From the IMG/VR virus record IMGVR_UViG_3300049855_000194, positions 1 through 51,109 of that record: DNA of 51,109 nt; one strand, given 5' to 3'. The translations under genes were made by a program, and so were the position numbers. This DNA is from a virus. Under the pieces are notes generated by a model. That model made no database searches. It had not been told where the DNA came from and saw only the letters and a program-made list of their open reading frames with translations. Below, piece after piece: positions 16,594 to 23,038 of the stretch. The number at the start of each line of letters is the position of its first letter. The stretch's first letter is position 1.

Positions 16594-16992
16594 GAAACGC
16601 ACGTTTATTTTGGAGCGTTAAACGTGCAAACATCGCTAGTAGTTATATGTCTACCAACATAAGCCTCCAACTTCAACAAGCACCCTTTGGTCGCTATCCA
16701 GCATGATCAATTTTCCTCAGCCTTTGTGCGCTGCAAAAGCATGTGAGGGAATCTATCTACTGGACTTGCTTAGATGACGATCGGCTAGTTAACTGAACAT
16801 ATGAGGGCAGGTAGATGCTCGCATCACAGATGAAGTTTTCGGCTTAAAAGAAACCCTAGTTTGTTTTAACGTATTAAGCTAGGAAACATTACGGAGGGTT
16901 AGCGTCCCTCAACTCTAAGCATCGTAGTTATACTAAGTATCTATACAGAGTGGCCTACCTCCATATAAAAAATGATATAAGTATGTCAGCTT
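16594..16992. other. Gene-free 400-bp spacer between tRNA genes
   Basis: No open frame worth reporting and no fifth tRNA found. It begins with a hairpin of arms GCACGTTTA and TAAACGTGC just upstream of tRNA-Val and includes a small hairpin GAGGG-TTAGCGT-CCCTC around 16894-16910. The rest could be eroded tRNA genes or processing spacers; I cannot support more. Confidence 0.5.
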
Positions 16993-17079
16993 TGGTGCGG
17001 AAGGTGGGACTCGAACCCACACGAATTTTACTTCGCTAGAACCTAAACCTAGTGCGTCTGCCAATTCCGCCACTACCGC
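16993..17079 (-). tRNA. tRNA-Leu (anticodon UAG)
   Basis: 87 bases with the long variable arm of type II tRNAs. Acceptor GCGGTAG/CTTCCGC (one mismatch), anticodon stem CTAGG/TCTAG with loop TTTAGGT, variable arm CGAAGTAAAATTCG, T arm GTGGG-TTCGAGT-CCCAC, encoded CCA. Reads CUA, very frequent in the phage genes. Confidence 0.94.
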
Positions 17080-17087
17080 GTTTAAAG

Positions 17088-17160
17088 TGGGCCAGCTAGG
17101 ATTTGAACCTAGAACCTAGAGATTATGAGTCCCTTGCTCTGACCGTTAAGCTACTGGCCC
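17088..17160 (-). tRNA. tRNA with CAU anticodon, probably tRNA-Ile2 (lysidine, reads AUA)
   Basis: Acceptor GGGCCAG/CTGGCCC is perfect, anticodon stem AGGGA/TCTCT with loop CTCATAA, T arm CTAGG-TTCAAAT-CCTAG. G1-C72 pairs, so it is not an initiator. C4-G69 and C5-G68 are the acceptor pairs that the lysidine synthase TilS uses to tell tRNA-Ile2 from elongator tRNA-Met in E. coli. AUA is heavily used in the virion genes, whereas extra elongator Met supply would have little purpose. CCA is not encoded. Only 8 bases from tRNA-Leu. Confidence 0.85.
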
Positions 17161-17250
17161 AGTTGTCAAAGATATGCAGCGTTTATACAGAGTTATGCTG
17201 CGATCTGTGGTGTCAGAGTAATGTGGTCCTACCAATCTAACTCTGATAAG

Positions 17251-17286
17251 ATACCCTCGCTAGATTTTTAGGTCTAGTGAGGGTAT
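17251..17286. terminator. Long hairpin after the 168-aa gene
   Basis: Arms of 14 bases (17251-17264 and 17273-17286), 8-base loop, placed 5 bases after the stop of the gene at 17292. The odd position is G-U in plus-strand RNA and A-C in minus-strand RNA. There is no good U tract on the minus strand, so it may act as 3'-end stabiliser or as a processing boundary before the tRNA cluster. Confidence 0.65.
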
Positions 17287-17291
17287 TTAAC

Positions 17292-17798
17292 TTACAAACC
17301 GAGCTTCTGGCGGAGTTCAGCCAACTGCTGTTCCAGCATGCTGATCTTGTTGTCCTTCTCAGCAAGCTTAGCCTTGGTGTTAGCAACACCGTCGCCACGC
17401 TTCTTGGTCCAGCCTTCAAACAGCTTACGAACCTTGGTGAGAGCCTGCAAGGTGTAGTAGCTGGTGCGACCTTCCTTGTTGCCTGGGAAGGTCGTCTTGT
17501 CTAGCGAGTCAACAGCGTCGACGAACGCATCGACATCGGTGACGCCATTCTTAGCGAGGATACCAACCAGCGCGCTATGCAGCTCGACGAGGACAGCAGG
17601 AGCGTCCACATCCATAGCGCGAGGAGTAGGAATTGGCTCACCGTTGGCGTCTTCACTAGCAGAGAACTGCTTAATAGCCTTGCTGGCGTCCGCCTTGCCA
17701 TCTTCATCTTCGTCATTCGCAGCCGAATTGGAAGCCGAGGTAGCAGTTGCCGGGGCGTTGACAGAAACCGAGGCACCGGGAGGGAGAGGCATGTTCAT
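17292..17798 (-). CDS. Unknown protein predicted to be abundant; acidic N-terminus, coiled-coil end
   Basis: A 168-aa protein in three parts: Ala/Ser/Asp-rich disordered N-terminus with the acidic run NDEDEDGKAD (about 28-37), a central region (VLVELHSALVGILAKNGVTDVDAFVDAV) and a C-terminal coiled coil (KLAEKDNKISMLEQQLAELRQKLGL). Codons are the C/G-ending, translation-optimal kind seen otherwise in the capsid and tail-tube genes, unlike its neighbours. It has its own strong promoter with a hairpin leader and a 3' hairpin. Together these indicate a highly made early protein. Function unknown; a DNA mimic or a nucleoid-like factor is only a guess. Confidence 0.75.
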   Translation of the reverse strand: MNMPLPPGASVSVNAPATATSASNSAANDEDEDGKADASKAIKQFSASEDANGEPIPTPRAMDVDAPAVLVELHSALVGILAKNGVTDVDAFVDAVDSLDKTTFPGNKEGRTSYYTLQALTKVRKLFEGWTKKRGDGVANTKAKLAEKDNKISMLEQQLAELRQKLGL

Positions 17799-17854
17799 GT
17801 TGTAGTCGCTTTCGTTTTTTGACCAGGGGGTTTGATCTGGTCGGGGTATACTTT

Positions 17855-17882
17855 AATATACCAGATGTTTTCAGAGAGTCAA
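17855..17882 (-). promoter_or_regulatory. Strong sigma70-type promoter for the 168-aa gene
   Basis: Minus strand: TTGACT (17877-17882), 16-base spacer, TGG-TATATT (box at 17855-17860) inside GGTATATTAAAGTATACC, the same 18 bases as the SSB promoter. The leader then folds as GACCAG-loop-CTGGTC before the ATG at 17798. The -35 box contains the TGA stop of the upstream gene. Confidence 0.87.
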
Positions 17883-18361
17883 GGGGAAACTTCAGGCTCG
17901 GAATCAGAGATTCCAATAACAACCTGATGATTCTTCAACCAAAAGGGAGGTACATTCTTTCGATATACCTTCCTACCTACGAGATTTTCGCTGTATCGCC
18001 TACGTTCAGTATCCGGATTAAGTGGATACGTAAACTCTGCTCTAGGAAATAAATGCTGAAACTCGCGAACAGCATTTACCATGTTGTGGCTTCTATATTG
18101 TGTATGGTGAAGCGTATTTTGCTTCACCATCTCACATTCTAGGAGTCCGATCATCCATTCAAGATTGTAGGAACTTTGTACACACCATTGCCACCAGAAT
18201 ATATTCGATTCTTCTTTAGCTGGTGTGAAATCTCGGTGAGATTCACACGCTGTCATCTGCACAGCAGTGGAAAGAATGGTGGATATTTCTGGGATGATAC
18301 TGATCTCATCTCCAATCCATTTGCTTGTTGTATAAGCACAAGGGGATAGGAAATAAATCAT
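17879..18361 (-). CDS. Unknown 160-aa protein, possible relative of the MNIF-type phage family
   Basis: I prefer the ATG at 18361, after the stop of the upstream gene, because the product then starts MIYFLSP. The order of features (MIYFLSP; Lys-Trp-Ile-Gly-Asp; Leu-Ser-Thr-Ala; later WWQWCVQSSYNLEWMIGLLE; then HTQYRSH) resembles a widespread phage family that begins MNIF-L-x-x-DP and has W-A-x-x-S-x-x-N-Y-x-W-L in the middle. The charged residues typical of that family's first helix are mostly lost here. The similarity is weak and from memory. Confidence 0.5.
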   Translation of the reverse strand: MIYFLSPCAYTTSKWIGDEISIIPEISTILSTAVQMTACESHRDFTPAKEESNIFWWQWCVQSSYNLEWMIGLLECEMVKQNTLHHTQYRSHNMVNAVREFQHLFPRAEFTYPLNPDTERRRYSENLVGRKVYRKNVPPFWLKNHQVVIGISDSEPEVSP

Positions 18362-18362
18362 C

Positions 18363-18641
18363 TCAACCACCATCAGAATCTAGATCATTAGCTAGCGTAA
18401 TGATAACTTCGCATGGTTGGAACCTCTCAGGATCTCCTAGATTCTGCGTTACTGCGGTGTTATCAAACACAGTGCCTTCACCTTCATACTGATATAACGG
18501 CGCATCTTCCATAAAGAAGGTACCGCCATTGCGAATGTTGACAAGGTTTCCGATGTCTACATCTAGGGAAGTAGCGATGTAGATTTCCTCTCCATCGCGT
18601 ACCTTTGCGTCCCTATAGTGTTTTCCGATAATGAATCTCAT
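18363..18641 (-). CDS. Hypothetical protein, 92 aa
   Basis: Acidic, beta-rich small protein (IGKHYRDAKVRDGEEIYIATSLDVDIGN). No family recognised. It overlaps the 199-aa gene by 29 bases and is followed 1 base later by the next start. Confidence 0.55.
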   Translation of the reverse strand: MRFIIGKHYRDAKVRDGEEIYIATSLDVDIGNLVNIRNGGTFFMEDAPLYQYEGEGTVFDNTAVTQNLGDPERFQPCEVIITLANDLDSDGG

Positions 18642-19212
18642 GCTTGTACTTTCTACGGATGGTGTTTCCGATTTTTGACAAGGGGTTGCTTATGATCTGA
18701 TACTTAGAGATGAAGTCCTTCCATCCCTTAGTATTTGTTGTATGTTTGTACTTCGTTCCGTAGCCAATGTAGTAAGCGAAGCGGGCTAAGGCGTCCGCAG
18801 AGTTGGGGGGGCTATCTAGTGTCTGACCACCAAGGATGAGAGACTTATAATTCATCTCAAGATTGATGATCAAGCACACCTTAGAACGCATATCCCACAG
18901 ATGCTTCTTATTAGTATTCTTAGCGAAGTCAAATAAGATGTCGTTGCAACGGGTGAATTCATTGTACCACCATAACTTATTGTCAGCGATGAAGAAATGC
19001 TCTGACTTAACTTGGCAGTTAATAACTATGCTACCATTGCGTCCGACCCATACAGTATCAGGTTCAGTGATTGTGTCGGAGTGTGTAATCTCATATTTTG
19101 TGCCGGTAAAGTGTGTCAGATTACCGACAAAGTCCCGCATCTTATCGTAATCACGAAATATGAACATCCTACCCATCGTGGTTACGTAATAGGTTTTAAT
19201 TTTACTACTCAT
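18613..19212 (-). CDS. Hypothetical protein, 199 aa
   Basis: Unrecognised soluble protein with a basic tail (RRKYKHEIHYRKTL). The segment THFTGTKYEI recurs as RYFTGTKYAN in the product of the gene at 19759, so these two may share a small domain. Its ATG overlaps a possible 25-codon leader peptide. Codons match the neighbours. Confidence 0.6.
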   Translation of the reverse strand: MSSKIKTYYVTTMGRMFIFRDYDKMRDFVGNLTHFTGTKYEITHSDTITEPDTVWVGRNGSIVINCQVKSEHFFIADNKLWWYNEFTRCNDILFDFAKNTNKKHLWDMRSKVCLIINLEMNYKSLILGGQTLDSPPNSADALARFAYYIGYGTKYKHTTNTKGWKDFISKYQIISNPLSKIGNTIRRKYKHEIHYRKTL

Positions 19213-19286
19213 TGTCTACCTTGCTTTCTGTGGATTTTCTTCCATCGTTTCTTTTCGCGTGATTTGGCTACTTTTTCTCTAGCCAT
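19209..19286 (-). CDS. Possible 25-aa basic peptide
   Basis: ATG at 19286 to TGA at 19209, overlapping the next start as ATGA. The product (MAREKVAKSREKKRWKKIHR...) is almost all Lys/Arg. There is no clear ribosome site, so it might be a leader peptide, a real basic peptide, or chance. Confidence 0.3.
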   Translation of the reverse strand: MAREKVAKSREKKRWKKIHRKQGRQ

Positions 19287-19389
19287 TGGTTGGTTTTGTA
19301 ATAGGTAGTACGAGGCTATGCTTGGTGAATGATGGTAGGGGGTACAAAATTAACTACAGGTAATGCTACCCAACGTGGTTTGGAAATTG

Positions 19390-19426
19390 GAAGAAGATGC
19401 TTCAGAGTATAATCAGCATCTTCTTC
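19390..19426 (-). terminator. Hairpin after the gene at 19434
   Basis: Perfect 11-base arms (19390-19400 and 19416-19426) with a 15-base loop, beginning 8 bases after the stop of the 106-aa gene. No clear U tract, so terminator or 3'-end stabiliser. Confidence 0.6.
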
Positions 19427-19433
19427 TGAAGTG

Positions 19434-19754
19434 TTAGAAGTCTGATTTAACATCTCTACGTGCCTTAGCAATCTCAGCAGTGGACATATCGGCTGAAACC
19501 TTGCGCGGCTTCTCTACAATCATACTACCAACAGTTACACCTGGATCGATAGACTTCTTCTTACGCTTCTTAACAACCCTCAGCTTACCGCCTACAACGC
19601 GAATACCTAGCGGAGTATCGCGTTGTATATGGGGATTACTCTTCCCCCATTCTTTAAGGGCACGCATATGACATGCGCGACCGGTGAAGTGGGCGCCGTT
19701 GACAACGTAGCACGTAACGCGCTTGCCGTTGAACTTCCATTGGTAACGTTCCAT
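19434..19754 (-). CDS. Hypothetical basic protein, 106 aa
   Basis: Strongly basic (VVKKRKKKS near residue 62). N-terminal part is beta-like with two Cys. It could bind nucleic acid. It lies 4 bases after the 154-aa gene and has a hairpin behind it. No family recognised. Confidence 0.55.
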   Translation of the reverse strand: MERYQWKFNGKRVTCYVVNGAHFTGRACHMRALKEWGKSNPHIQRDTPLGIRVVGGKLRVVKKRKKKSIDPGVTVGSMIVEKPRKVSADMSTAEIAKARRDVKSDF

Positions 19755-19758
19755 GATT

Positions 19759-20223
19759 CTAGCCTTCTTTTGTATAGACTGAGATCAGTCTTTGTTTGTA
19801 GACGGCCGCATTTCCTGTGTAATAACAGGGGCGCCATCCGGTAGGGGTTTCATAAAATTTAATATCTTTAACCATGCGTCCAGCCATTAGTGTATGTAGA
19901 GCGATTCTGCTAATCACACGACTTTCAAATCGGACGCCGAACTTCTTATCGCTTACGGCTAATACAATTTGTACTTCGTTAGCGTACTTCGTACCTGTGA
20001 AGTACCTAGATTTATCTTCATATCGGTAGAAGCTGCCATATTTTGTATGGCATTCAACAATCGCGTCATCCTTAGCTGCTACACTGAAGAATCTATCGTC
20101 AGGCGTCCTCAACGCATAGTGCGGAGGATTCCACCAGACAACCTGCGGAGGGTTATCCCATTCAGGTTTGAAGTCTATAAAGAAGATGTTCTTTTTGTGG
20201 ATGATGTCGCAGTCAATTTGCAT
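19759..20223 (-). CDS. Hypothetical protein, 154 aa
   Basis: Aromatic, beta-rich protein (WDNPPQVVWWNPPHYAL) with RYFTGTKY as in the 199-aa protein at 18613. No catalytic motif seen. It overlaps the 67-aa gene upstream by 49 bases. Confidence 0.55.
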   Translation of the reverse strand: MQIDCDIIHKKNIFFIDFKPEWDNPPQVVWWNPPHYALRTPDDRFFSVAAKDDAIVECHTKYGSFYRYEDKSRYFTGTKYANEVQIVLAVSDKKFGVRFESRVISRIALHTLMAGRMVKDIKFYETPTGWRPCYYTGNAAVYKQRLISVYTKEG

Positions 20224-20378
20224 AGTATTTTCAACGCTTTCTTGTGTTGGTCTATGTGTTCGTGATCGATGAATTTGGATGCTAGAACTGTCTTACTTTT
20301 CTTAGACAGCATTACGAAGTCTGATAGCTGTTCTTCTGGAGATAGAGGATGACTGTAATGTACTTTGTAGAGGTTCAT
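20175..20378 (-). CDS. Hypothetical protein, 67 aa
   Basis: Small basic protein ending in a Lys/Thr/Ser-rich tail. Its start overlaps the stop of the upstream gene by 4 bases (coupled); its end overlaps the next gene by 49 bases. Unknown function. Confidence 0.5.
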   Translation of the reverse strand: MNLYKVHYSHPLSPEEQLSDFVMLSKKSKTVLASKFIDHEHIDQHKKALKILCKLTATSSTKRTSSL

Positions 20379-20737
20379 GGCTTTAAGCTATATCTCATAG
20401 CTACCTCTTCGAGCGCTATTTTCCAATTTTCTACATTACTACCGTCATGGGTTCGTTGAAGGTCTAATAGAAATTCGTAGGTTGTATCTCCCTCTTCTAC
20501 AGCTACTCCAGACTTTACAAGCATTGGAAGTGCATTAGCTAGAGAACCCTCCATAGAAGGATGGTAGAATTCATCTTTGATGAGACAACCTACTGCACAT
20601 TTGCGTCCATCATTGTCACGATATTTACAGGCTTCATAGGGTTCGCCAGTCCATAAAGATGGACGTATAATTACAGAACGAGCATTCTGCTTCAGCATGT
20701 GCTCCTTAACGGTATCGTAAATTTCCTGTGTGTTCAT
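20375..20737 (-). CDS. Hypothetical protein, 120 aa
   Basis: The start at 20737 (MNTQEIYDTVKEHMLKQNAR) is preferred over an upstream in-frame ATG because it overlaps the TGA of the 59-codon membrane gene as ATGA and gives a normal soluble N-terminus. Helical, with two Cys in KCAVGCLI. No family recognised. Confidence 0.6.
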   Translation of the reverse strand: MNTQEIYDTVKEHMLKQNARSVIIRPSLWTGEPYEACKYRDNDGRKCAVGCLIKDEFYHPSMEGSLANALPMLVKSGVAVEEGDTTYEFLLDLQRTHDGSNVENWKIALEEVAMRYSLKP

Positions 20738-20913
20738 ACTGGATATACCTTGTATATGGTGTAGATGCATATGATTGACATCCCTACAGTCATTGTAAGG
20801 ATTGTGAATGTTTCTACTTTTGTGAAGTAGGTGAACCTCGTGCGATATGAGAGGTAGAGTAGCATAAGCGTCCATAATGTTAGCAGTATTGTGGAGCCGA
20901 TTAGAAAGTTCAT
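20734..20913 (-). CDS. Small membrane protein, 59 aa, two transmembrane segments
   Basis: ATG at 20913 with AGAAAGGA eight bases upstream, TGA overlapping the next start. Two hydrophobic segments: about residues 3-22 (FLIGSTILLTLWTLMLLYLS) and 36-54 (FTILTMTVGMSIICIYTIY), joined by a short basic loop RTRFTYFTK. The layout fits a second holin/antiholin or a superinfection-exclusion peptide. It follows a 21-bp hairpin. Confidence 0.65.
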   Translation of the reverse strand: MNFLIGSTILLTLWTLMLLYLSYRTRFTYFTKVETFTILTMTVGMSIICIYTIYKVYPV

Positions 20914-20938
20914 TTGTTTATCCTTTCTAGGATATGGG

Positions 20939-20991
20939 TTTGACCATATGACGTAGCAGGTTTGTTAAGTCTGCTACGTCATATGGTCAAA
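20939..20991. repeat. 21-bp perfect inverted repeat with 11-base loop
   Basis: Arms at 20939-20959 and 20971-20991. The stop codon of the 85-aa gene (20987-20989) lies inside one arm. No U tract follows on either strand, so it is not a classic terminator. In RNA it would be a long duplex, a good substrate for RNase III. Confidence 0.9.
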
Positions 20992-21244
20992 GCTGCCTCA
21001 TACTTCCGTGCACATAGTTAAGTTCTAGGCATAGGGCCTGAAAGAAATCATTGAACTGCAGCTTAGGACAAAGACCAATATTCCAATTTTCAAGTGTTTT
21101 ATAAGCAATGCAAGTATAATCCTCAGATGAAAGGAAGGCACCAGACTTCTTATCAATTTCCTTCATATATTGTGCATAGCAGAGTACCAGCATTGCAACG
21201 CGAATGTTAGTCTTGCCGTTAGAGATGGAAAGAGGATCATTCAT
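20987..21244 (-). CDS. Hypothetical protein, 85 aa
   Basis: Helical small protein; no motif recognised. The start overlaps the stop of the 70-aa gene as ATGA. The end lies in the 21-bp inverted repeat. Confidence 0.55.
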   Translation of the reverse strand: MNDPLSISNGKTNIRVAMLVLCYAQYMKEIDKKSGAFLSSEDYTCIAYKTLENWNIGLCPKLQFNDFFQALCLELNYVHGSMRQL

Positions 21245-21453
21245 ACTTTAAATCTTTCATCGATAGCACGCATAGCTGCGCCGACGGTGGGGAAGAACTT
21301 CGATACAGCGTATGTATCGAAGTTGAAACGTACATACCACCAAGACTCTACAAACTTACCTCGCTTGCTATTATAGGTGCTAGATAGGATTTTATGTCCT
21401 TTATGGTGGATTAACTGCAACGTAAGTGGAGAGGAGTTGGCAGGATTCGACAA
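21241..21453 (-). CDS. Hypothetical protein, 70 aa
   Basis: Beta-rich start (LTLQLIHHKGHKILSSTYN), then SWWYVRFNFDTYAV and a C-terminal helix. Its first 53 bases overlap the end of the truncated gene at 21401 in another frame. This may be an unrelated small gene. No family recognised. Confidence 0.5.
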   Translation of the reverse strand: MSNPANSSPLTLQLIHHKGHKILSSTYNSKRGKFVESWWYVRFNFDTYAVSKFFPTVGAAMRAIDERFKV

Positions 21454-21529
21454 GCATTTTAGGTAGATGTTTGTCGGTTAGACAGCTTGCTGCAATGAAT
21501 GGATCGGCGTCCAAGATGAAGATGTTCAT
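21401..21529 (-). pseudogene. N-terminal fragment (42 aa) of an MNIF-type phage protein
   Basis: ATG at 21529 (TAATG junction with the upstream gene) to TAA at 21401. The product starts MNIFILDADPFIAAS, then DKHLPKM and VESCQLLSTY, and stops at residue 42. This matches the first helices of a common phage family (MNIF-L-x-x-DP, DKHxxKM, E-x-x-QLLST), normally about 150-200 aa. The missing remainder points to truncation, while start and coupling are intact, so a short product may still be made. Confidence 0.65.
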
Positions 21530-21909
21530 TATTTATCCTTCGGCGGGTAATTCTGCTTCAATGTTTCCAGCTCATCAATAATAATTTGAAAATGCCCATG
21601 GTTAAACTTAGATTCCATCGTCTTCCATCTTCCATTAGTGGACGCAACAGAATTTTCTTCACACGCGGGTGGGGAAGATGGTGTGGAAATTTTGAAATCT
21701 TTGCAAAATTTTGCTAAAGATGGATAACCTTCGTATGTTACTGCTTTTATTACTTTTGCTTTGCTGCGGTAGATCCAATCCGCTACCTGTGGATAATCCT
21801 CTTCACTAATAAATGAGGCTTTATTATGATCAGAATGGAAAGATAATTCCCCTTTCTCATTCGTGCTGTAATAACCTTTCTCGGTTAGAATAACCGTTTG
21901 TTTAGACAT
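21529..21909 (-). CDS. Hypothetical protein, 126 aa
   Basis: First gene of a coupled series (21909 down to 20375). Polar, with a Ser/Pro-rich linker (STPSSPPACEENSVAS) and a helical end. No motif recognised. Its TAA overlaps the ATG of the truncated gene. Confidence 0.6.
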   Translation of the reverse strand: MSKQTVILTEKGYYSTNEKGELSFHSDHNKASFISEEDYPQVADWIYRSKAKVIKAVTYEGYPSLAKFCKDFKISTPSSPPACEENSVASTNGRWKTMESKFNHGHFQIIIDELETLKQNYPPKDK

Positions 21910-22240
21910 GATTCGGACTCCGGTAAGGGTTTTGAAAAAGTTGCGAAGTATAGCACTTCGTTTTGCTTTGCAATTTGTTTGTTGCTTAAGATGTTGTGGA
22001 TTTTTTCTTGGGGAAATGGGAATGCAAGGTGTTTGTTTATACGAGGCTGTAGATGTGTGAGTATTGGCGAAGTTTTAGAGGCTGGCTTGCTACTTAGGAG
22101 TCCGTAACGTGTTTACTATTTCAGACCTTAAGCCGCGGCGCGCCGTATGCTCCGATTTATCTTGTAAACCCATACATAATATATAGAGGGGTATATATTA
22201 AGGTTGTGTTAAGAAGAAGAAGAAGAAAAAAGAGAAGGTT
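21910..22240. other. 330-bp gene-free leader/intergenic region
   Basis: No supported gene. On the minus strand TTGCAA (21968-21973), 15 bases, TATACT (21947-21952) could be a promoter for the gene at 21909, but the spacer is short. Near 22180-22210 lies an AT-rich stretch with TATA-like steps, then a purine run of AAG repeats (about 22211-22240). There is also a GC-rich island CCGCGGCGCGCC near 22133. Confidence 0.4.
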
Positions 22241-22459
22241 TTACAATATAAAAATTAACATACAGAGAAGGAACCCTCCACCCCCTGAAATAGGAATGAC
22301 CCATTGCCCCTTCGCTAGAAAACACATTGTGGACGCAACTGCAAACGTCGCAAACATCATCCACATCACAAACAATTTAAACGGCGTGGACGCAATCGCA
22401 TAAACTCCTCCATTGCTATAATCGTTTGCATGGTGAGAGGAGCATACGATTGCGTCCAC
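22241..22459 (-). CDS. Possible membrane protein, 72 aa
   Basis: Frame opens with GTG at 22459 and contains two hydrophobic segments (LFVMWMMFATFAVASTMCFLA and a C-terminal GGGGFLLCMLIFIL). The ribosome site is weak, and the start sits inside a repeated TTGTGGACGC element, so the real start might be an internal ATG or the frame may be chance. Confidence 0.35.
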   Translation of the reverse strand: MDAIVCSSHHANDYSNGGVYAIASTPFKLFVMWMMFATFAVASTMCFLAKGQWVIPISGGGGFLLCMLIFIL

Positions 22460-22515
22460 AACGTTGAAATCTCGTCGTGGCGCTGGAAATTTTTCGACAA
22501 GTCTGCTAGTAAAAC

Positions 22516-22740
22516 CTACTCAAAACGTGTCCAATCTGGTGTGAAATCATGGTACTTCCTGGCGATTACCATAGCTTTATCGGACGGGAATTGTGAATTG
22601 TGTGCTTTGTAGTGCTTTCCTTTCGGGCGTCCACGATGTTTTGTCTGTAGCGTTTTACGCTCTGGCTTTTGTTTGTTGTGTAGTTTGTGAGCTTGTCGGG
22701 GTGTAAGTTTGGCGTCCGCGATGAGTCGGAATTGTGCCAT
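22516..22740 (-). CDS. Small basic protein, 74 aa
   Basis: Very basic (RQAHKLHNKQKPERKTLQTK; HRGRPKGKHYKAH) with an AT-hook-like GRPKG core. Likely a nucleic-acid binder. It starts 2 bases after the stop of a 25-codon membrane peptide, making a three-gene micro-operon with 22743 and 22823. Confidence 0.6.
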   Translation of the reverse strand: MAQFRLIADAKLTPRQAHKLHNKQKPERKTLQTKHRGRPKGKHYKAHNSQFPSDKAMVIARKYHDFTPDWTRFE

Positions 22741-22742
22741 GA

Positions 22743-22820
22743 TTAGATGTTTCCACGGATTCCCCTAGCGAAGGCTAGGATTATCAGGAGGGAGAGGATA
22801 TAGATAGCGAGGTACAGCAT
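22743..22820 (-). CDS. 25-aa single-span membrane peptide
   Basis: ATG at 22820, TAA at 22743. Product: MLYLAIYILSLLIILAFA followed by RGIRGNI, a clean membrane helix with positive tail. It starts 2 bases after the stop of the 44-codon gene and ends 2 bases before the next ATG. Confidence 0.5.
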   Translation of the reverse strand: MLYLAIYILSLLIILAFARGIRGNI

Positions 22821-22822
22821 GC

Positions 22823-22957
22823 TTAGACCATCTCCACGACGTGGACGCCATCGGCTTCAATCGCTTGGCGTATGCGTTGCCAAGTTGCGTATGAGATTGT
22901 GCCGACGCGGTGAATGTGGGTGATGTGCCGGGTGATGGCATTACGAACTATAAGCAT
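22823..22957 (-). CDS. 44-aa hypothetical protein
   Basis: ATG at 22957 with AGGAG at the ideal distance (7 bases). Helical, His- and Arg-rich (NAITRHITHIHRVG). First gene of the micro-operon that ends at 22516. No family recognised. Confidence 0.6.
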   Translation of the reverse strand: MLIVRNAITRHITHIHRVGTISYATWQRIRQAIEADGVHVVEMV

Positions 22958-22993
22958 TGTGGACTCCTGGTGTTGTGTGGTTGGCTATCAATT

Positions 22994-23024
22994 CAACGCT
23001 ATAAGTTGTTAGGTTATAGCGTTG
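22994..23024 (-). terminator. Hairpin after the 136-aa gene
   Basis: Perfect 11-base arms CAACGCTATAA (22994-23004) and TTATAGCGTTG (23014-23024), 9-base loop, 14 bases after the stop at 23039. No U run. Probably insulates the abundant 136-aa gene from the micro-operon below. Confidence 0.65.
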
Positions 23025-23038
23025 TCAGATGGTCAATC

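Noticed and set aside
16433-16633. 66-codon open frame on the minus strand
   Set aside because: It runs straight through the tRNA-Val gene and lacks a ribosome site.
17088-17160. Initiator tRNA-Met
   Set aside because: The first acceptor pair is G-C and paired, unlike bacterial initiators.
20985-20990. TTGACC box in the 21-bp hairpin as a promoter
   Set aside because: No suitable -10 box at the expected distance.
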